Shown here: positions 1 to 8,297 of the stretch, one piece after another
Position numbering within the stretch: the stretch's first letter is position 1
Layout of the letters: every line of letters begins with the position of its first letter
Assembly (NCBI GenBank): GCA_001513495.1
Contig: LFTN01000135.1
Location: forward strand, 16,454 to 55,486
DNA: 39,033 bases
Source: Clostridiales bacterium DTU087
Lineage (GTDB): Bacteria > Bacillota > Limnochordia > DTU087
Reading direction: 5' to 3'
Notes under the pieces: model-generated
Database searches by the model: none
What the model was told of the DNA's origin: nothing
The model's input: the letters and a program-made list of their open reading frames with translations, nothing else
Position numbers and translations under genes: made by a program

Positions 1-954
1 ATGTACGATGGAGCCACAGGCCTGGCAGAAGCAGCACTGATGGCCATCAATATCACCGGCGGCAGCAGGGTGATTGCCTTTGAGAGCATACATCCTGACT
101 ACCGGGCGGTGGTGGAAACCTATCTGAAGGCGGTAGGGGCTGAGCTAGTGGTACTGCCCGCGGGCCGGGGGACAGCTGATCCTGCGGTACTTACCCCATA
201 CTTGGGAAAAGACACTGCGGCTGTGCTGATCCAGCAGCCAAACTTCTTCGGTTTGCTGGAGCCGGTCAACGAGATTGGGGCGCTTCTGGAACAGGCTCCC
301 ACATTATTTGTCGCGTGTGTCAATCCCATCTCCTTGGGAATACTCCAAGCTCCGGCTGCCTATGGAGCCGACATAGCTGTCGGTGACGGTCAGCCCTTAG
401 GAAACCCGCCGGCCTTTGGCGGCCCTAGTTTCGGTTTTATGGCAGCTAGGGAGAAGTATATCAGAAGAATGCCAGGGCGGATTGTGGGTGAGACCCGGGA
501 TGAGAATGGCAGCCGCGGGTTTGTTCTGACGCTCCAGACTAGGGAACAGCATATCCGCAGGCAGAGAGCTACATCAAATATCTGCACCAATGCCGCTCAT
601 TCGTCGTTGATTGGGGCCATTTACCTGGCGCTGCTGGGTAAAGAGGGACTGAAGGAAGTGGCGGTCCAGTGTGCTCAGAAAGCCCATTATACCGCGGAGC
701 AGATTGCTGCACTGCCCGGCTGGGAGCTGCTGTTTGAAGGTCCGTATTATCACGAGTTTGCCGTCAAGGCCCCAGTACCTTGGAGCAAAGTCAATGAAGC
801 TCTCTTGAATGAGGGGATCATCGGAGGGCTGCCCCTGGGCAGAATGTATCCCCACCGCCCAGAGTGGCAAGACGCAATCCTCTTTTGCGTAACGGAAGCT
901 AGGACTGTCGGTGAAATTCAGCACTTAGTTCAGGTGCTAAAGGGGGTAGAGTAA
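1..954 (+). CDS. gcvPA: Glycine dehydrogenase (decarboxylating) subunit 1, 5' end cut by window
   Basis: Alpha subunit of the two-subunit P-protein of the glycine cleavage system, which decarboxylates glycine on PLP and passes the aminomethyl group to the lipoyl H-protein. The visible 317 residues begin at the conserved segment [12 protein letters not shown], which lies well inside GcvPA proteins; the family is usually about 440-450 residues, so roughly the first 130 are missing. The ATG at base 1 is therefore an internal methionine, not a start. Other family segments are visible, such as [17 protein letters not shown] and [18 protein letters not shown]. The stop codon TAA overlaps the ATG of gcvPB by one base, the usual coupling of the two subunits. 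Identity is confident; only the 5' boundary is unknown. Confidence 0.95.
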   Translation: MYDGATGLAEAALMAINITGGSRVIAFESIHPDYRAVVETYLKAVGAELVVLPAGRGTADPAVLTPYLGKDTAAVLIQQPNFFGLLEPVNEIGALLEQAPTLFVACVNPISLGILQAPAAYGADIAVGDGQPLGNPPAFGGPSFGFMAAREKYIRRMPGRIVGETRDENGSRGFVLTLQTREQHIRRQRATSNICTNAAHSSLIGAIYLALLGKEGLKEVAVQCAQKAHYTAEQIAALPGWELLFEGPYYHEFAVKAPVPWSKVNEALLNEGIIGGLPLGRMYPHRPEWQDAILFCVTEARTVGEIQHLVQVLKGVE

Positions 955-2474
955 TGGCCGGCCAGAAGAATTTCCCGCTGTTAATGGAGCTCGGTGCACC
1001 CGGCAGACGAGCTTACCTGCTGCCCGAACTAGACGTGCCCAGCCAAGCCGTAGAGGAGTTGATTCCCAGTGAGCATCTGCGGCCAGAGCCAGCTCCCTTG
1101 CCTGAGCTAAGCGAGCTGGAGGTTGTCCGCCACTACACTGGCTTATCCCGGCGCAACCACGGTGTTGATGTCGGTTTCTATCCGCTGGGGTCATGCACCA
1201 TGAAGTACAACCCTAAAGTCAACGAAGATCTTGCCGCATATCCGGGATTTGCCAGTTTGCATCCCTATCAGCCTGAGGCAACCGTTCAGGGTGCACTCCA
1301 GCTGATGTCGGAGTTGGAGCGGTATCTATGTGAGATTGCTGGACTGGCAAGGGCCACTTTGGCACCGGCGGCCGGTGCCCACGGCGAGCTTACGGGATTG
1401 ATGCTGATTAAGGCCTACCACGAGAATAGAGGAGAGGGGCACCGGGATGAGATCATCATCCCCGACTCCGCTCATGGGACAAATCCTGCCAGTGCCGCCA
1501 TGTGCGGCTACAAAGTGGTGGAGGTAGCTTCCAACCAGCGGGGCAGTGTTTCTGTCGACGCCTTGCGTGAAGTGGTTGGGCCCAAGACAGCCGGCTTGAT
1601 GTTAACCAACCCCAATACCCTCGGGCTGTTTGAAGAGGACATACTGACCATCAGCGAGATGGTCCACAGCGCAGGAGGGCTCTTGTACTTCGATGGTGCC
1701 AATGCCAATGCGATTTTGGGCAAATGCCGGCCGGGGGATATGGGTTTTGATGTGGTTCACTTCAACCTGCACAAGACTTTCTCCACACCCCACGGAGGCG
1801 GTGGTCCTGGATCTGGGCCCATTGCAGTGAGGGATAACTTGGTGCCCTTCTTGCCTATGCCGGTGGTGGAAAAGCGGCAAAGGCTTGCTGATGGAGCCGG
1901 TGCCGGTGAAAACAGCCTTGGGTTTTACCTAGATTATGATCGGCCCCTTTCCATAGGGAAAATCAAAGGCTTTTACGGCAACTTCCTGGTAATGGTGCGG
2001 GCCTATGCCTATATCCTTTCCATGGGGCCAAAGGGATTGAGGCAGGCCAGTGAGGATGCGGTTTTGGCGGCCAATTACCTGATGGCCAAATTGAAGCCGG
2101 CCTATGATCTCCCCTATGACCGTATCTGCAAGCATGAGTTTGTCCTGTCGGCAAAGCGCCAGAAGGCCTATGGGGCAACTGCCAGAGATATCGCCAAGCG
2201 GCTGCTGGATTACGGCATACACGCACCAACCGTGTACTTTCCGCTCATAGTGGAAGAGGCTTTGATGATCGAGCCTACAGAAACTGAAACAAAGGCAGTT
2301 CTTGATGAGTTCATCGAAGTAATGCTGGCTATTGCCAAGGAAGCCGAGGAGTCGCCGGAGCAGCTGCAGACAGCTCCACACAGGACGGTAGTGGGAAGGC
2401 TGGATGAAACTCTGGCAGCTAGACACCCCGTTGTGCGCTGGCGGGGCGAGAATGTCATGGAGGCTAAGGCATAG
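954..2474 (+). CDS. gcvPB: Glycine dehydrogenase (decarboxylating) subunit 2
   Basis: Beta subunit of the P-protein, carrying the PLP lysine. The 506-residue product is of normal length for GcvPB. The PLP site is visible as [20 protein letters not shown] with the Schiff-base lysine at about K274, and [12 protein letters not shown] upstream is also typical of the family. The start ATG shares one base with the gcvPA stop, so the subunits are translationally coupled. The next gene, prephenate dehydratase, begins one base after this stop, so glycine cleavage and phenylalanine synthesis genes appear to be co-transcribed. No H- or T-protein gene is in the window; they are probably upstream. Confidence 0.97.
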   Translation: MAGQKNFPLLMELGAPGRRAYLLPELDVPSQAVEELIPSEHLRPEPAPLPELSELEVVRHYTGLSRRNHGVDVGFYPLGSCTMKYNPKVNEDLAAYPGFASLHPYQPEATVQGALQLMSELERYLCEIAGLARATLAPAAGAHGELTGLMLIKAYHENRGEGHRDEIIIPDSAHGTNPASAAMCGYKVVEVASNQRGSVSVDALREVVGPKTAGLMLTNPNTLGLFEEDILTISEMVHSAGGLLYFDGANANAILGKCRPGDMGFDVVHFNLHKTFSTPHGGGGPGSGPIAVRDNLVPFLPMPVVEKRQRLADGAGAGENSLGFYLDYDRPLSIGKIKGFYGNFLVMVRAYAYILSMGPKGLRQASEDAVLAANYLMAKLKPAYDLPYDRICKHEFVLSAKRQKAYGATARDIAKRLLDYGIHAPTVYFPLIVEEALMIEPTETETKAVLDEFIEVMLAIAKEAEESPEQLQTAPHRTVVGRLDETLAARHPVVRWRGENVMEAKA

Positions 2475-2475
2475 G

Positions 2476-3333
2476 ATGAGCAGCAGGCCAAAGGTCATTG
2501 GTTATCTCGGGCCCCAGGGGACATTTTCGGAGCAGGCGGCAAGGCTCTACCAAGCCCGGCTGATGGATGGGCAAGTCCTGCTGCAGCCCTTCTGCAGCAT
2601 CATGGAGCTCATCCTGGCAGCTGATACAGGCAGGATCCATCAAGCAGTAGTGCCGCTGGAGAACTCCTTAGAGGGGCCAGTGGCATTGACCTTGGACATG
2701 CTTGCCCATGAGGTGGATCTTAAGATGGCGGCGGAGATCATCATCTCCGTTCGCCATCATCTATTGGCTCGAAAAGGCACAGTCTTGTCTGATATTGATA
2801 GGGTTGTCTCACATCCCCAGGCTTTGGGGCAGTGCCGTGCCTTTCTCCAGACACGGTTGCCCAGGGCGGCACTGGTTACGGCCAGTTCTACAGCAGAGGC
2901 GGCCAAGGCTGTGGCCGACAGCGGCAGCAAATGGGCAGCCATCGGCAACGCTGCGGCAGCGGCAGTTTACAAACTTGGGATCCTCGCCTCAGATATTCAA
3001 GACAACCGGGCTAATGCCACCCGGTTCTGTGTTCTCGGGAAAGAAGACTGCAGAGAGCCCACCGGGGATGATAAGACTTCCATAGTCTTTTCACCCCGGC
3101 AGAATAGGCCTGGGGTCCTGTATGAGCAGCTGGCGGAATTCGCCGGCCGGGGTCTAGATTTGACCCGGATTGAATCCCGTCCGGCCAAAAGTGTGCTCGG
3201 CGAGTACCTGTTTTTTGTCGATATTGCGGGCCATAAGACTGCTCCCGATACAGCCGCCGCCATTGCAGCAGTTGCTGCCAGCAGCAGTTTCTTCAAAGTC
3301 CTTGGATCATACCCGCGCTGGAAGGAACAATAA
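2476..3333 (+). CDS. pheA: Prephenate dehydratase with C-terminal ACT domain
   Basis: Monofunctional prephenate dehydratase of about 285 residues, converting prephenate to phenylpyruvate in phenylalanine synthesis. The N-terminal catalytic domain starts with GYLGPQGTFSEQA and includes VVPLENSLEG and the signature DNRANATRFCVLG. The ACT regulatory domain follows from about residue 200 (RPGVLYEQLAEFAGRGLDL, then IESRP), the ESRP motif being the phenylalanine-binding element in this family, so feedback inhibition is expected. I place the start at the ATG at 2476: it gives MSSRPKVIGYLGPQG, matching family N-termini, and lies 12 bases after GGAGG. An in-frame ATG at 2404 would give an unconserved 24-residue extension deep inside gcvPB and is rejected. 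Confidence 0.95.
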   Translation: MSSRPKVIGYLGPQGTFSEQAARLYQARLMDGQVLLQPFCSIMELILAADTGRIHQAVVPLENSLEGPVALTLDMLAHEVDLKMAAEIIISVRHHLLARKGTVLSDIDRVVSHPQALGQCRAFLQTRLPRAALVTASSTAEAAKAVADSGSKWAAIGNAAAAAVYKLGILASDIQDNRANATRFCVLGKEDCREPTGDDKTSIVFSPRQNRPGVLYEQLAEFAGRGLDLTRIESRPAKSVLGEYLFFVDIAGHKTAPDTAAAIAAVAASSSFFKVLGSYPRWKEQ

Positions 3334-3354
3334 TTCTACTTGGAGGGGATAGGA

Positions 3355-4248
3355 TTGCTCGACGGCACCACCGTTGGAAACACCGTTGCCAACTTGCCGG
3401 GTATCTTGAGGGCCCTGTTCGCTATTGTTGTGATTGTGGTCATCACCAGAGTCGCTGTCAGGGTCGCCAGTTATGTAATTACCAAGTTCTTCGAGCGGGA
3501 GGCAGCTAGAGGCAAGCACGGGGACCCCAAGCGCCTGCAGACCCTGATGAACATACTAAACAGCGCTGTTCGCTACGTGGTTTACTTTGTCGGCGCTGTA
3601 ACAGTCCTTGAAAGACTAGGGGTGCCCACTGGCTCGATAGTTGCTACTGCAGGGATTGGCGGTTTGGCCATAGGTTTCGGTGCCCAGAACTTAGTCCGAG
3701 ATGTGATTACCGGCTTTTTCATCCTAATGGAAAATCAGTACTCCGTCGGTGATTATGTGCAGATCGGAGATGTGACCGGGGTCGTAGAGGAACTGGGGAT
3801 GAGAGTCACTAAGCTCAGGGATAAGAGCGGAGCACTGCACATTATTCCCAATGGACTGATCGAGCAGGTGACCAACAACATGGGTCCGGCAATGCGGGTC
3901 TTGTTCAATGTCCTTGTCTCCCATGATGAGGACTTGGACAAGGTGCTCGCGATCATAGAAGGGCTTTTCCAGGAACTGCGGCAGTCGGGGATGCCCGGTG
4001 TAGTGGAAGGCCCCACCCTGCTTGGCATCAACGATATAACAGACACCGGCGTTCTCATCGGGGTTCTAGCCTATGCCGAAGCTATGGAGCAGTGGGGTGC
4101 GGAAAGGGCTATTCGGGGAGCGATACTCAAGAGATTTGCCGAGGAAGGCATCACATCGCCTTATCCCCGTCAGTATGTAGTTGTTCGCCAAACCCATGGC
4201 TCAAGCGGGCCTTCCGCTGCGGAAGAGCAGGCTGTCCGGGAAGCATAA
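3355..4248 (+). CDS. Small-conductance mechanosensitive channel, MscS family
   Basis: Membrane channel of about 297 residues that opens under membrane tension to release solutes during osmotic downshock. Two hydrophobic N-terminal helices are followed by the pore-lining TM3 region, with Gly/Ala packing in [20 protein letters not shown]. The MscS beta domain follows ([17 protein letters not shown], then [12 protein letters not shown]), and then the cytoplasmic alpha/beta domain. The start is set at TTG 3355 because GGAGGGG at 3342-3348 lies six bases upstream; an earlier in-frame TTG at 3340 overlaps that ribosome binding site. Short MscS proteins upstream of DUF951 and ychF are common in Firmicutes. 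Confidence 0.9.
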   Translation: MLDGTTVGNTVANLPGILRALFAIVVIVVITRVAVRVASYVITKFFEREAARGKHGDPKRLQTLMNILNSAVRYVVYFVGAVTVLERLGVPTGSIVATAGIGGLAIGFGAQNLVRDVITGFFILMENQYSVGDYVQIGDVTGVVEELGMRVTKLRDKSGALHIIPNGLIEQVTNNMGPAMRVLFNVLVSHDEDLDKVLAIIEGLFQELRQSGMPGVVEGPTLLGINDITDTGVLIGVLAYAEAMEQWGAERAIRGAILKRFAEEGITSPYPRQYVVVRQTHGSSGPSAAEEQAVREA

Positions 4249-4318
4249 GGCTAGTTTAGCTGCTGGTTTTCGGCAGGCTGGGAAGAACTTGATGACGATC
4301 AAGAGGAGGGAAGCGCCA

Positions 4319-4510
4319 ATGCTGCCTGTGTATCGGTTGGGAGATGTTGTTCAAATGAGAAAAGAGCATGCCTGCGGCGGCGATCTGTGGGAGGTCATGC
4401 GGATCGGCATGGATTTTCGCATCAAATGCCTGCAGTGCGGCAGAGTGGTTATGCTTCCCCGGAGGAAATTTGAGCGGGCAGTAAAAAGGGTAGTGAGGGA
4501 GGAGCCGTGA
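4319..4510 (+). CDS. DUF951 family protein
   Basis: A 63-residue protein of the DUF951 (YyzM) family, beginning [21 protein letters not shown]. It has the family's Cys pair context, with CGG near residue 20 and [16 protein letters not shown] near residues 40-55, suggesting a small, possibly metal-binding fold. The molecular function is not known. The start at 4319 follows GAGGAGGG by eight bases and gives the normal family length; an upstream in-frame ATG at 4292 would add an unconserved extension. The DUF951-ychF neighbourhood is a classic conserved one. Confidence 0.9.
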   Translation: MLPVYRLGDVVQMRKEHACGGDLWEVMRIGMDFRIKCLQCGRVVMLPRRKFERAVKRVVREEP

Positions 4511-4600
4511 AACCTGTGGGGCCGTGCGGGTCTTTCGGGAACCTCTGAAAGCTCGGTAAGCGGCACCTCTGTTCGATGGTGAAGGAAAGGGGTAGTGAAT

Positions 4601-5719
4601 ATGTATTCAATGGGTATAATCGGTCTTCCCAATGTGGGCAAGTCTACACTCTTCAATGCTTTGACCCAAGCTGCTGCGGCGGCAGCCAATTATCCTTTCT
4701 GCACCATCGAACCTAACATAGGGATCGTGCCCATACCAGATGAACGCTTGCAGCAGATCGGAGAAGTCGTCCAACCTGAGAAGCTCACACCAGCGGTTAT
4801 TCAGTTTATCGATATCGCCGGCCTAGTCAGAGGCGCCAGCCGGGGGGAGGGCTTGGGCAATCAGTTCCTTGCCCATGTCCGGGAAGTTGACGCGCTGGTA
4901 CATGTCATTCGGTGTTTTGTAGATGAGAACGTCAGTCACGTGGAAGGGGACTTGGAGCCTCTCCGGGACCGTGACATTGTTGAAACGGAGCTGCTCCTTG
5001 CCGATCTTCAGACTCTGGAAAAGCGGCAGGAGAGGGTTTCGCGCTACCTGAAAACCGGTGAGGACAAGTATAAAGCCGAATTGCAGCTAGTCCAGCGCTT
5101 GGTTGAGCACATCAGTCAAGGGCTTCCTGCCCGCACGCTGCCGGTGAAAGAAGATGAAGGCTCACTGCTTCAGGAGTACCGGCTGCTGACTTCGCTGCCG
5201 GTGCTCTACTGTGCCAATGTCAGTGGAGATGACCTGCCTGAGATCATAGAAGGCGGTGACGGCGGCTCCTCAGGGCGCCACTACCGGGAACTGGAAAGAG
5301 CAGCCCGGGAGGCAGGGGCTGCCTGTGTAGCCGTTGCTGCCCAATTGGAAGCGGAGCTACAGGAACTGGAGGCGGGGGAACGCCGGGAGTTCTTGGCAGA
5401 GCTGGGCATACCGGATTCCGGCCTGGACCGGTTGGTCAGGGCAGCGTATCAGCAGCTGGATCTGGTGACTTTTTATACCATCAAGGGGCCAGAAACCAGG
5501 GCCTGGATCATACCCCGGGGGACAAAGGTTCCCCAAGCAGCCGGCAAGATCCACAGTGACATGGAGCGGGGCTTCATCCGGGCTGAAGTTCTCTCTGCAG
5601 AAGAACTGATTGAAGCAGGGTCTTTTTCCCGGGCCAGAGAAATTGGAATACTGCGTTCTGAAGGCAAGGATTACGAGGTGCAGGATGGAGATGTCATGCT
5701 GATCCGGTTTAATGTCTAG
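4601..5719 (+). CDS. ychF: Redox-regulated ATPase YchF (Obg-family NTPase with TGS domain)
   Basis: P-loop NTPase of the Obg/YchF group, 372 residues. Family members bind ribosomes and prefer ATP over GTP. The Walker A/G1 motif is GIIGLPNVGKST near the N-terminus, G3 is DIAGLVRGASRGEGLGN, a helical coiled-coil region follows, and the C-terminal TGS domain includes LVTFYTIKGPETRAW and AGKIHSDMERGFIRAEV. The G4-equivalent motif, usually NxxE in YchF, reads NVSG here, so the conserved Glu is missing. The start at ATG 4601 lies eight bases from GGAAAGGGG; a GTG at 4595 is too close to it. The region just upstream (4511-4600) holds no clear promoter or RNA element. Confidence 0.96.
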   Translation: MYSMGIIGLPNVGKSTLFNALTQAAAAAANYPFCTIEPNIGIVPIPDERLQQIGEVVQPEKLTPAVIQFIDIAGLVRGASRGEGLGNQFLAHVREVDALVHVIRCFVDENVSHVEGDLEPLRDRDIVETELLLADLQTLEKRQERVSRYLKTGEDKYKAELQLVQRLVEHISQGLPARTLPVKEDEGSLLQEYRLLTSLPVLYCANVSGDDLPEIIEGGDGGSSGRHYRELERAAREAGAACVAVAAQLEAELQELEAGERREFLAELGIPDSGLDRLVRAAYQQLDLVTFYTIKGPETRAWIIPRGTKVPQAAGKIHSDMERGFIRAEVLSAEELIEAGSFSRAREIGILRSEGKDYEVQDGDVMLIRFNV

Positions 5720-5779
5720 ACAGGTTTTCAGAGCCGGCCCTGTGTCAGAGGTAATTGCAAATCTTCAAACCCAGCCATG

Positions 5780-5808
5780 TTGCATGGGTGGGTTGTCAAT
5801 GGTATAAT
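5780..5808 (+). promoter_or_regulatory. SigA-type promoter of rpsF-ssb-rpsR with overlapping palindromes
   Basis: A consensus -10 box TATAAT at 5803-5808 is preceded by TG (extended -10, TGGTATAAT) and, 17 bases upstream, by TTGCAT at 5780-5785 as a weak -35. Both elements lie in inverted repeats: CCATG-TTG-CATGG at 5775-5787 over the -35, and ATGGTA-TAAT-TACCAT at 5799-5814 exactly centred on the -10. The predicted transcription start is near 5815. The palindromes could be operators, but no regulator is identified. Confidence 0.7.
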
Positions 5809-5811
5809 TAC

Positions 5812-5849
5812 CATGGTCATCCCTGCTCCAGGTGCGTCCTGGGGCCATG
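5812..5849 (+). promoter_or_regulatory. Structured leader hairpin before rpsF
   Basis: Bases 5826-5832 pair with 5838-5844 (CTCCAGG with CCTGGGG, one G-T pair, loop TGCGT). An outer helix CATGG/CCATG (5812-5816 with 5845-5849) leaves a nine-base bulge, 5817-5825, on the 5' side. It ends seven bases before the GGGAGGAGGTGG ribosome binding site. Leaders of rpsF commonly carry an S6:S18 binding structure used for autoregulation; whether this hairpin is that motif is an inference. If transcription starts near 5815, the outer helix would be only partly transcribed. Confidence 0.4.
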
Positions 5850-5871
5850 TCCATAGGGAGGAGGTGGAGCT

Positions 5872-6162
5872 ATGGTGAGACCATACGAGATTATGCTCGT
5901 CTTGCAGCCCGGTCTTGAGGAAGAAGGCGTTGATGCTTTGTTGGAGCGCCTGATGGGTGTTGTTACCGGTGAAGGCGGCACCATCGACAATGTGGATCGA
6001 TGGGGCAAGAGACGGACGGCTTACGAGCTTCAGGGGTTCACCGAAGGCTTCTATGTGGTGATTGATTTTCAAGCGGAGCCCGCTACAGCCAGTGAGTTGG
6101 AGCGGATCGTGAAGCTCTCCGATGAGATCATTCGCCATCTGCTGGTACGCAGAGACAATTAA
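5872..6162 (+). CDS. rpsF: 30S ribosomal protein bS6
   Basis: A 96-residue bS6, a component of the central domain of the 30S subunit that pairs with bS18. The N-terminus MVRPYEIMLVLQPGLEEE, the middle segment WGKRRTAYELQGFTEGFYVV and the end SDEIIRHLLVRRDN are all typical. The ATG at 5872 follows GGGAGGAGGTGG closely. It is the first gene of the rpsF-ssb-rpsR operon, one of the most conserved in bacteria, with its own promoter and leader upstream and a terminator after rpsR. Confidence 0.98.
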   Translation: MVRPYEIMLVLQPGLEEEGVDALLERLMGVVTGEGGTIDNVDRWGKRRTAYELQGFTEGFYVVIDFQAEPATASELERIVKLSDEIIRHLLVRRDN

Positions 6163-6220
6163 GCGGCAACTCACGGCTAAGTTACAGCTCCGTTCCGCAC
6201 AGCGATAAGGAGGAGCATCT

Positions 6221-6619
6221 ATGCTTAATCGAGTGATATTGATCGGCCGCTTGACAGCCGACCCCGAACTGCGATATACCCAAAACGGCACCGCGGTTAC
6301 CAATTTTCGCTTAGCCGTAGAACGAGGATATACCAATCAGAGCGGACAAAGGGAAGTTGACTTTATCCCCATAGTTGTTTGGGATAAGCAAGCAGAAACC
6401 TGTGCCAATTACCTAAACAAGGGACGTCTGGTAGCAGTAGATGGCCGGCTGCAGGTACGTTCCTATGATGCGCAGGACGGGTCCCGGCGGTGGGTGACCG
6501 AAGTAGTTGCCCAGGATGTGAGATTCCTCGATTGGGGAAGACAATCTGATCAAGAAAGTGACAATCCGCAGGGAACAGACCAGTCGGATGATTTCTTTAT
6601 TGAGGATGTGCCCTTCTGA
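6221..6619 (+). CDS. ssb: Single-stranded DNA-binding protein
   Basis: SSB of 132 residues that coats single-stranded DNA in replication, recombination and repair. The N-terminal OB fold begins MLNRVILIGRLTADPELRY and includes FIPIVVWDKQAETCANYL and KGRLVAVDGRLQVRSY. A short acidic linker leads to the conserved C-terminal tip DDFFIEDVPF, the docking peptide for partner proteins. The length is near the lower end for the family because the linker is short. AAGGAGGAG precedes the ATG. It sits between rpsF and rpsR as in most Firmicutes. Confidence 0.98.
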   Translation: MLNRVILIGRLTADPELRYTQNGTAVTNFRLAVERGYTNQSGQREVDFIPIVVWDKQAETCANYLNKGRLVAVDGRLQVRSYDAQDGSRRWVTEVVAQDVRFLDWGRQSDQESDNPQGTDQSDDFFIEDVPF

Positions 6620-6634
6620 TAAGGAGTGAGACAT

Positions 6635-6871
6635 GTGGTTAGGGATCGAAGAAGGGGGCGTAGAGGCAGGCGCAGAGTCTGCAGCTTCTGCGTTGACAAG
6701 GTAGAACATGTCGATTACAAAGAAGCTGGCCGGTTGCGCCGTTATCTTTCGGAGCGAGGAAAGATATTGCCTCGGCGGATCAACGGTAACTGTGCACGCC
6801 ATCAGAGGCAGTTGACTGTTGCCATTAAGCGTGCCCGTCAGGTTGCACTGCTTCCATACACAGCAGAGTAA
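6635..6871 (+). CDS. rpsR: 30S ribosomal protein bS18, zinc-binding form
   Basis: bS18 of 78 residues. The metal-binding form is visible: a CSFC pair near residue 16 and NGNCARHQR near residue 55 give a Cys-x2-Cys and Cys-x2-His set typical of C+ S18 proteins, in contrast to zinc-independent paralogues. The segment [13 protein letters not shown] and the end [11 protein letters not shown] are diagnostic. The start is GTG 6635, eight bases after AAGGAG; a GTG at 6626 overlaps the ribosome binding site, and the ATG at 6633 is in another frame. It is the last gene of the operon and is followed by a strong terminator. Confidence 0.96.
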   Translation: MVRDRRRGRRGRRRVCSFCVDKVEHVDYKEAGRLRRYLSERGKILPRRINGNCARHQRQLTVAIKRARQVALLPYTAE

Positions 6872-6896
6872 CCACAACTGAATTCTAGACATAGCA

Positions 6897-6928
6897 AAGG
6901 GTTAACTGCTTGGCGGTTAGCCCTTTTT
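6897..6928 (+). terminator. Rho-independent terminator of the rpsF-ssb-rpsR operon
   Basis: AAGGGTTAAC at 6897-6906 pairs with GTTAGCCCTT at 6916-6925 (ten pairs, one G-T) around a nine-base loop, and the stem runs into TTTTT at 6924-6928. It lies 26 bases after the rpsR stop. Confidence 0.92.
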
Positions 6929-6999
6929 CACACATTTTGAAAGACTGTACAGCGGCGGAACCGGGTGTGGGGACAAATTTTTGCCAGGAGGTGTGAGGC

Positions 7000-7317
7000 A
7001 TGCCTATGCCGAAATCCGATATCGGCATTGCCCGCAATATCAAGACCATTGAATGGCTGAAGGCCGAGTTGGTCTCCGGGGTAGCCACGTTTTTCCGGGG
7101 TCTAGTCAGAAACACAGAAGATATGATGATTGATGGCTTAGCCAATATAGTGATCACGTGCTTCATCCTGGGAAACCGGCTGGGATTTAGTTTTTCTAGA
7201 TTGGATGTAAAGATCGAGAACAAGATCAAAGCCAATATTGAGCAAGATCACGAAATAGAGCAGTGGTACGGTGATTTTTCTGCTCTGCTGCGGTACCTAC
7301 AAGACAATAAGAGGTGA
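7000..7317 (+). CDS. MazG-like family protein
   Basis: A 105-residue protein resembling the MazG-like family found beside rpsR and yybS in Clostridia. Segments such as IGIARNIKTIEWLKAELVSG, NTEDMMIDGLANIVITCFIL and the closing helix support an all-alpha MazG-type fold. True MazG enzymes are nucleotide pyrophosphohydrolases with EExxE metal motifs; I see no complete EExxE here, so catalytic activity is doubtful. CCAGGAGG lies 11-12 bases before the ATG. Its stop codon sits six bases before the start chosen for the YybS-like gene, so the two are almost certainly co-transcribed. Confidence 0.75.
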   Translation: MPMPKSDIGIARNIKTIEWLKAELVSGVATFFRGLVRNTEDMMIDGLANIVITCFILGNRLGFSFSRLDVKIENKIKANIEQDHEIEQWYGDFSALLRYLQDNKR

Positions 7318-7322
7318 AGAGG

Positions 7323-8273
7323 ATGCGACAACCAAATAGCACCAGGTCTCTAACAGAGGGGGCCATGCTGGCGGCCATCACTGTCCTGCTCTCTCTTCTG
7401 GGTGCCTATTTCTTGCCTTATCTTTTTTTTATTACGCCTGTACCGCTGATCATTCTTGTCTATCGCCATGGCATGAGGCCGGGGATCTTGGTGGCTGTAA
7501 CTTCAGCACTGCTGGGCGGCATAGTGCTCAGCACCTTGCCGACTATGATTTTCCTGCTGATTCTGGGCCTAGTCGGCCTAGCCATGGGAGAAGCCCTGCG
7601 GGAAGGCTTTTCACCGGGTAAGATTATGTTGATAGGCAGCGCCACATCGATAGCAGCCATGGTGCTAATGGTTTTGGTAACGTCATTTTTGCTGGATTAT
7701 AATGTGCTGGAAAGTACGATAGAACTCATGGAGCGCTCTCTGCAGCAAAGCATGAGCATCTACGACAGGCTGGGCATAGAGACTAATCCGCTGCTAAATG
7801 AAGATTTTCTGGGAGAGTTTATGCGGATGCTGCGGCTGGCTTTTCCAGCGGCGATACTGACTACCGCTGTCATTATGAGCTTCGTCAATTATTGGCTGGC
7901 CCATCTAATCTTGCGGAGGTTAGGCGTGAAGCTGCCGTGGCTGCGTCCATTTCGCTTCTGGCGGTTTCCCTGGTATTTTGCCTGGGGCTATATCCTGGGA
8001 CAGGGTCTGCCGCTGCTCACCCGAGGGACAGGCGATGGCAGTATATGGTTTGCCCTGGGGCTTAACCTGCAGATCCTTTTCAATTATATCTTCCTGCTGC
8101 AGGGGCTTTCTATCCTCTGGTTTTTCCTGGATAGAGCTAATGTCGCCAAAGCCATCCGCTGGCTGATTGTTTTTTTCATGTTCAACCCCTTGTTTATGAC
8201 CCTGATTGTCTGGGCAGGTGTCTTGGATACTTGGTTTGACTTCCGGAAACTCGGACAGGACGAAGCCGTGTAA
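7323..8273 (+). CDS. YybS-like DUF2232 membrane protein
   Basis: An integral membrane protein of about 316 residues with seven or so hydrophobic helices, matching the DUF2232/YybS family in length, helix pattern and position upstream of rplI. It begins with TEGAMLAAITVLLSLLGAYF, a segment typical of energy-coupling or precursor-transport-like membrane proteins. Its function is not established. The start is ATG 7323, six bases after GAGGTG; GTG 7314 overlaps the preceding stop. In B. subtilis yybS is followed by the c-di-AMP phosphodiesterase gene gdpP before rplI; here gdpP is absent and rplI follows directly. Confidence 0.8.
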   Translation: MRQPNSTRSLTEGAMLAAITVLLSLLGAYFLPYLFFITPVPLIILVYRHGMRPGILVAVTSALLGGIVLSTLPTMIFLLILGLVGLAMGEALREGFSPGKIMLIGSATSIAAMVLMVLVTSFLLDYNVLESTIELMERSLQQSMSIYDRLGIETNPLLNEDFLGEFMRMLRLAFPAAILTTAVIMSFVNYWLAHLILRRLGVKLPWLRPFRFWRFPWYFAWGYILGQGLPLLTRGTGDGSIWFALGLNLQILFNYIFLLQGLSILWFFLDRANVAKAIRWLIVFFMFNPLFMTLIVWAGVLDTWFDFRKLGQDEAV

Positions 8274-8297
8274 TTATGCTGCTAAGGAGGGAGCTGC

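Noticed and set aside
1-3. ATG at base 1 as the true start of gcvPA
   Set aside because: The protein begins at a segment that lies well inside GcvPA proteins and is about 130 residues short; the gene is cut by the window edge.
2404-2475. N-terminal extension of prephenate dehydratase from ATG 2404
   Set aside because: The extra residues are unconserved and lie inside gcvPB; ATG 2476 gives the family N-terminus.
1929-2498. Long minus-strand open frame opposite gcvPB (189 codons)
   Set aside because: It is an antisense shadow of a well-conserved gene, without ribosome binding site or recognisable protein features. Similar antisense frames opposite other genes were dropped for the same reason.
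4511-4600. Possible small RNA or terminator between DUF951 and ychF
   Set aside because: Only a five-pair stem (CTTTC/GAAAG) with no T-run; too weak to call.
5728-6336. Minus-strand 202-codon open frame across the rpsF region
   Set aside because: It runs opposite the rpsF promoter, rpsF and the start of ssb; codon content and lack of homology indicate a shadow.
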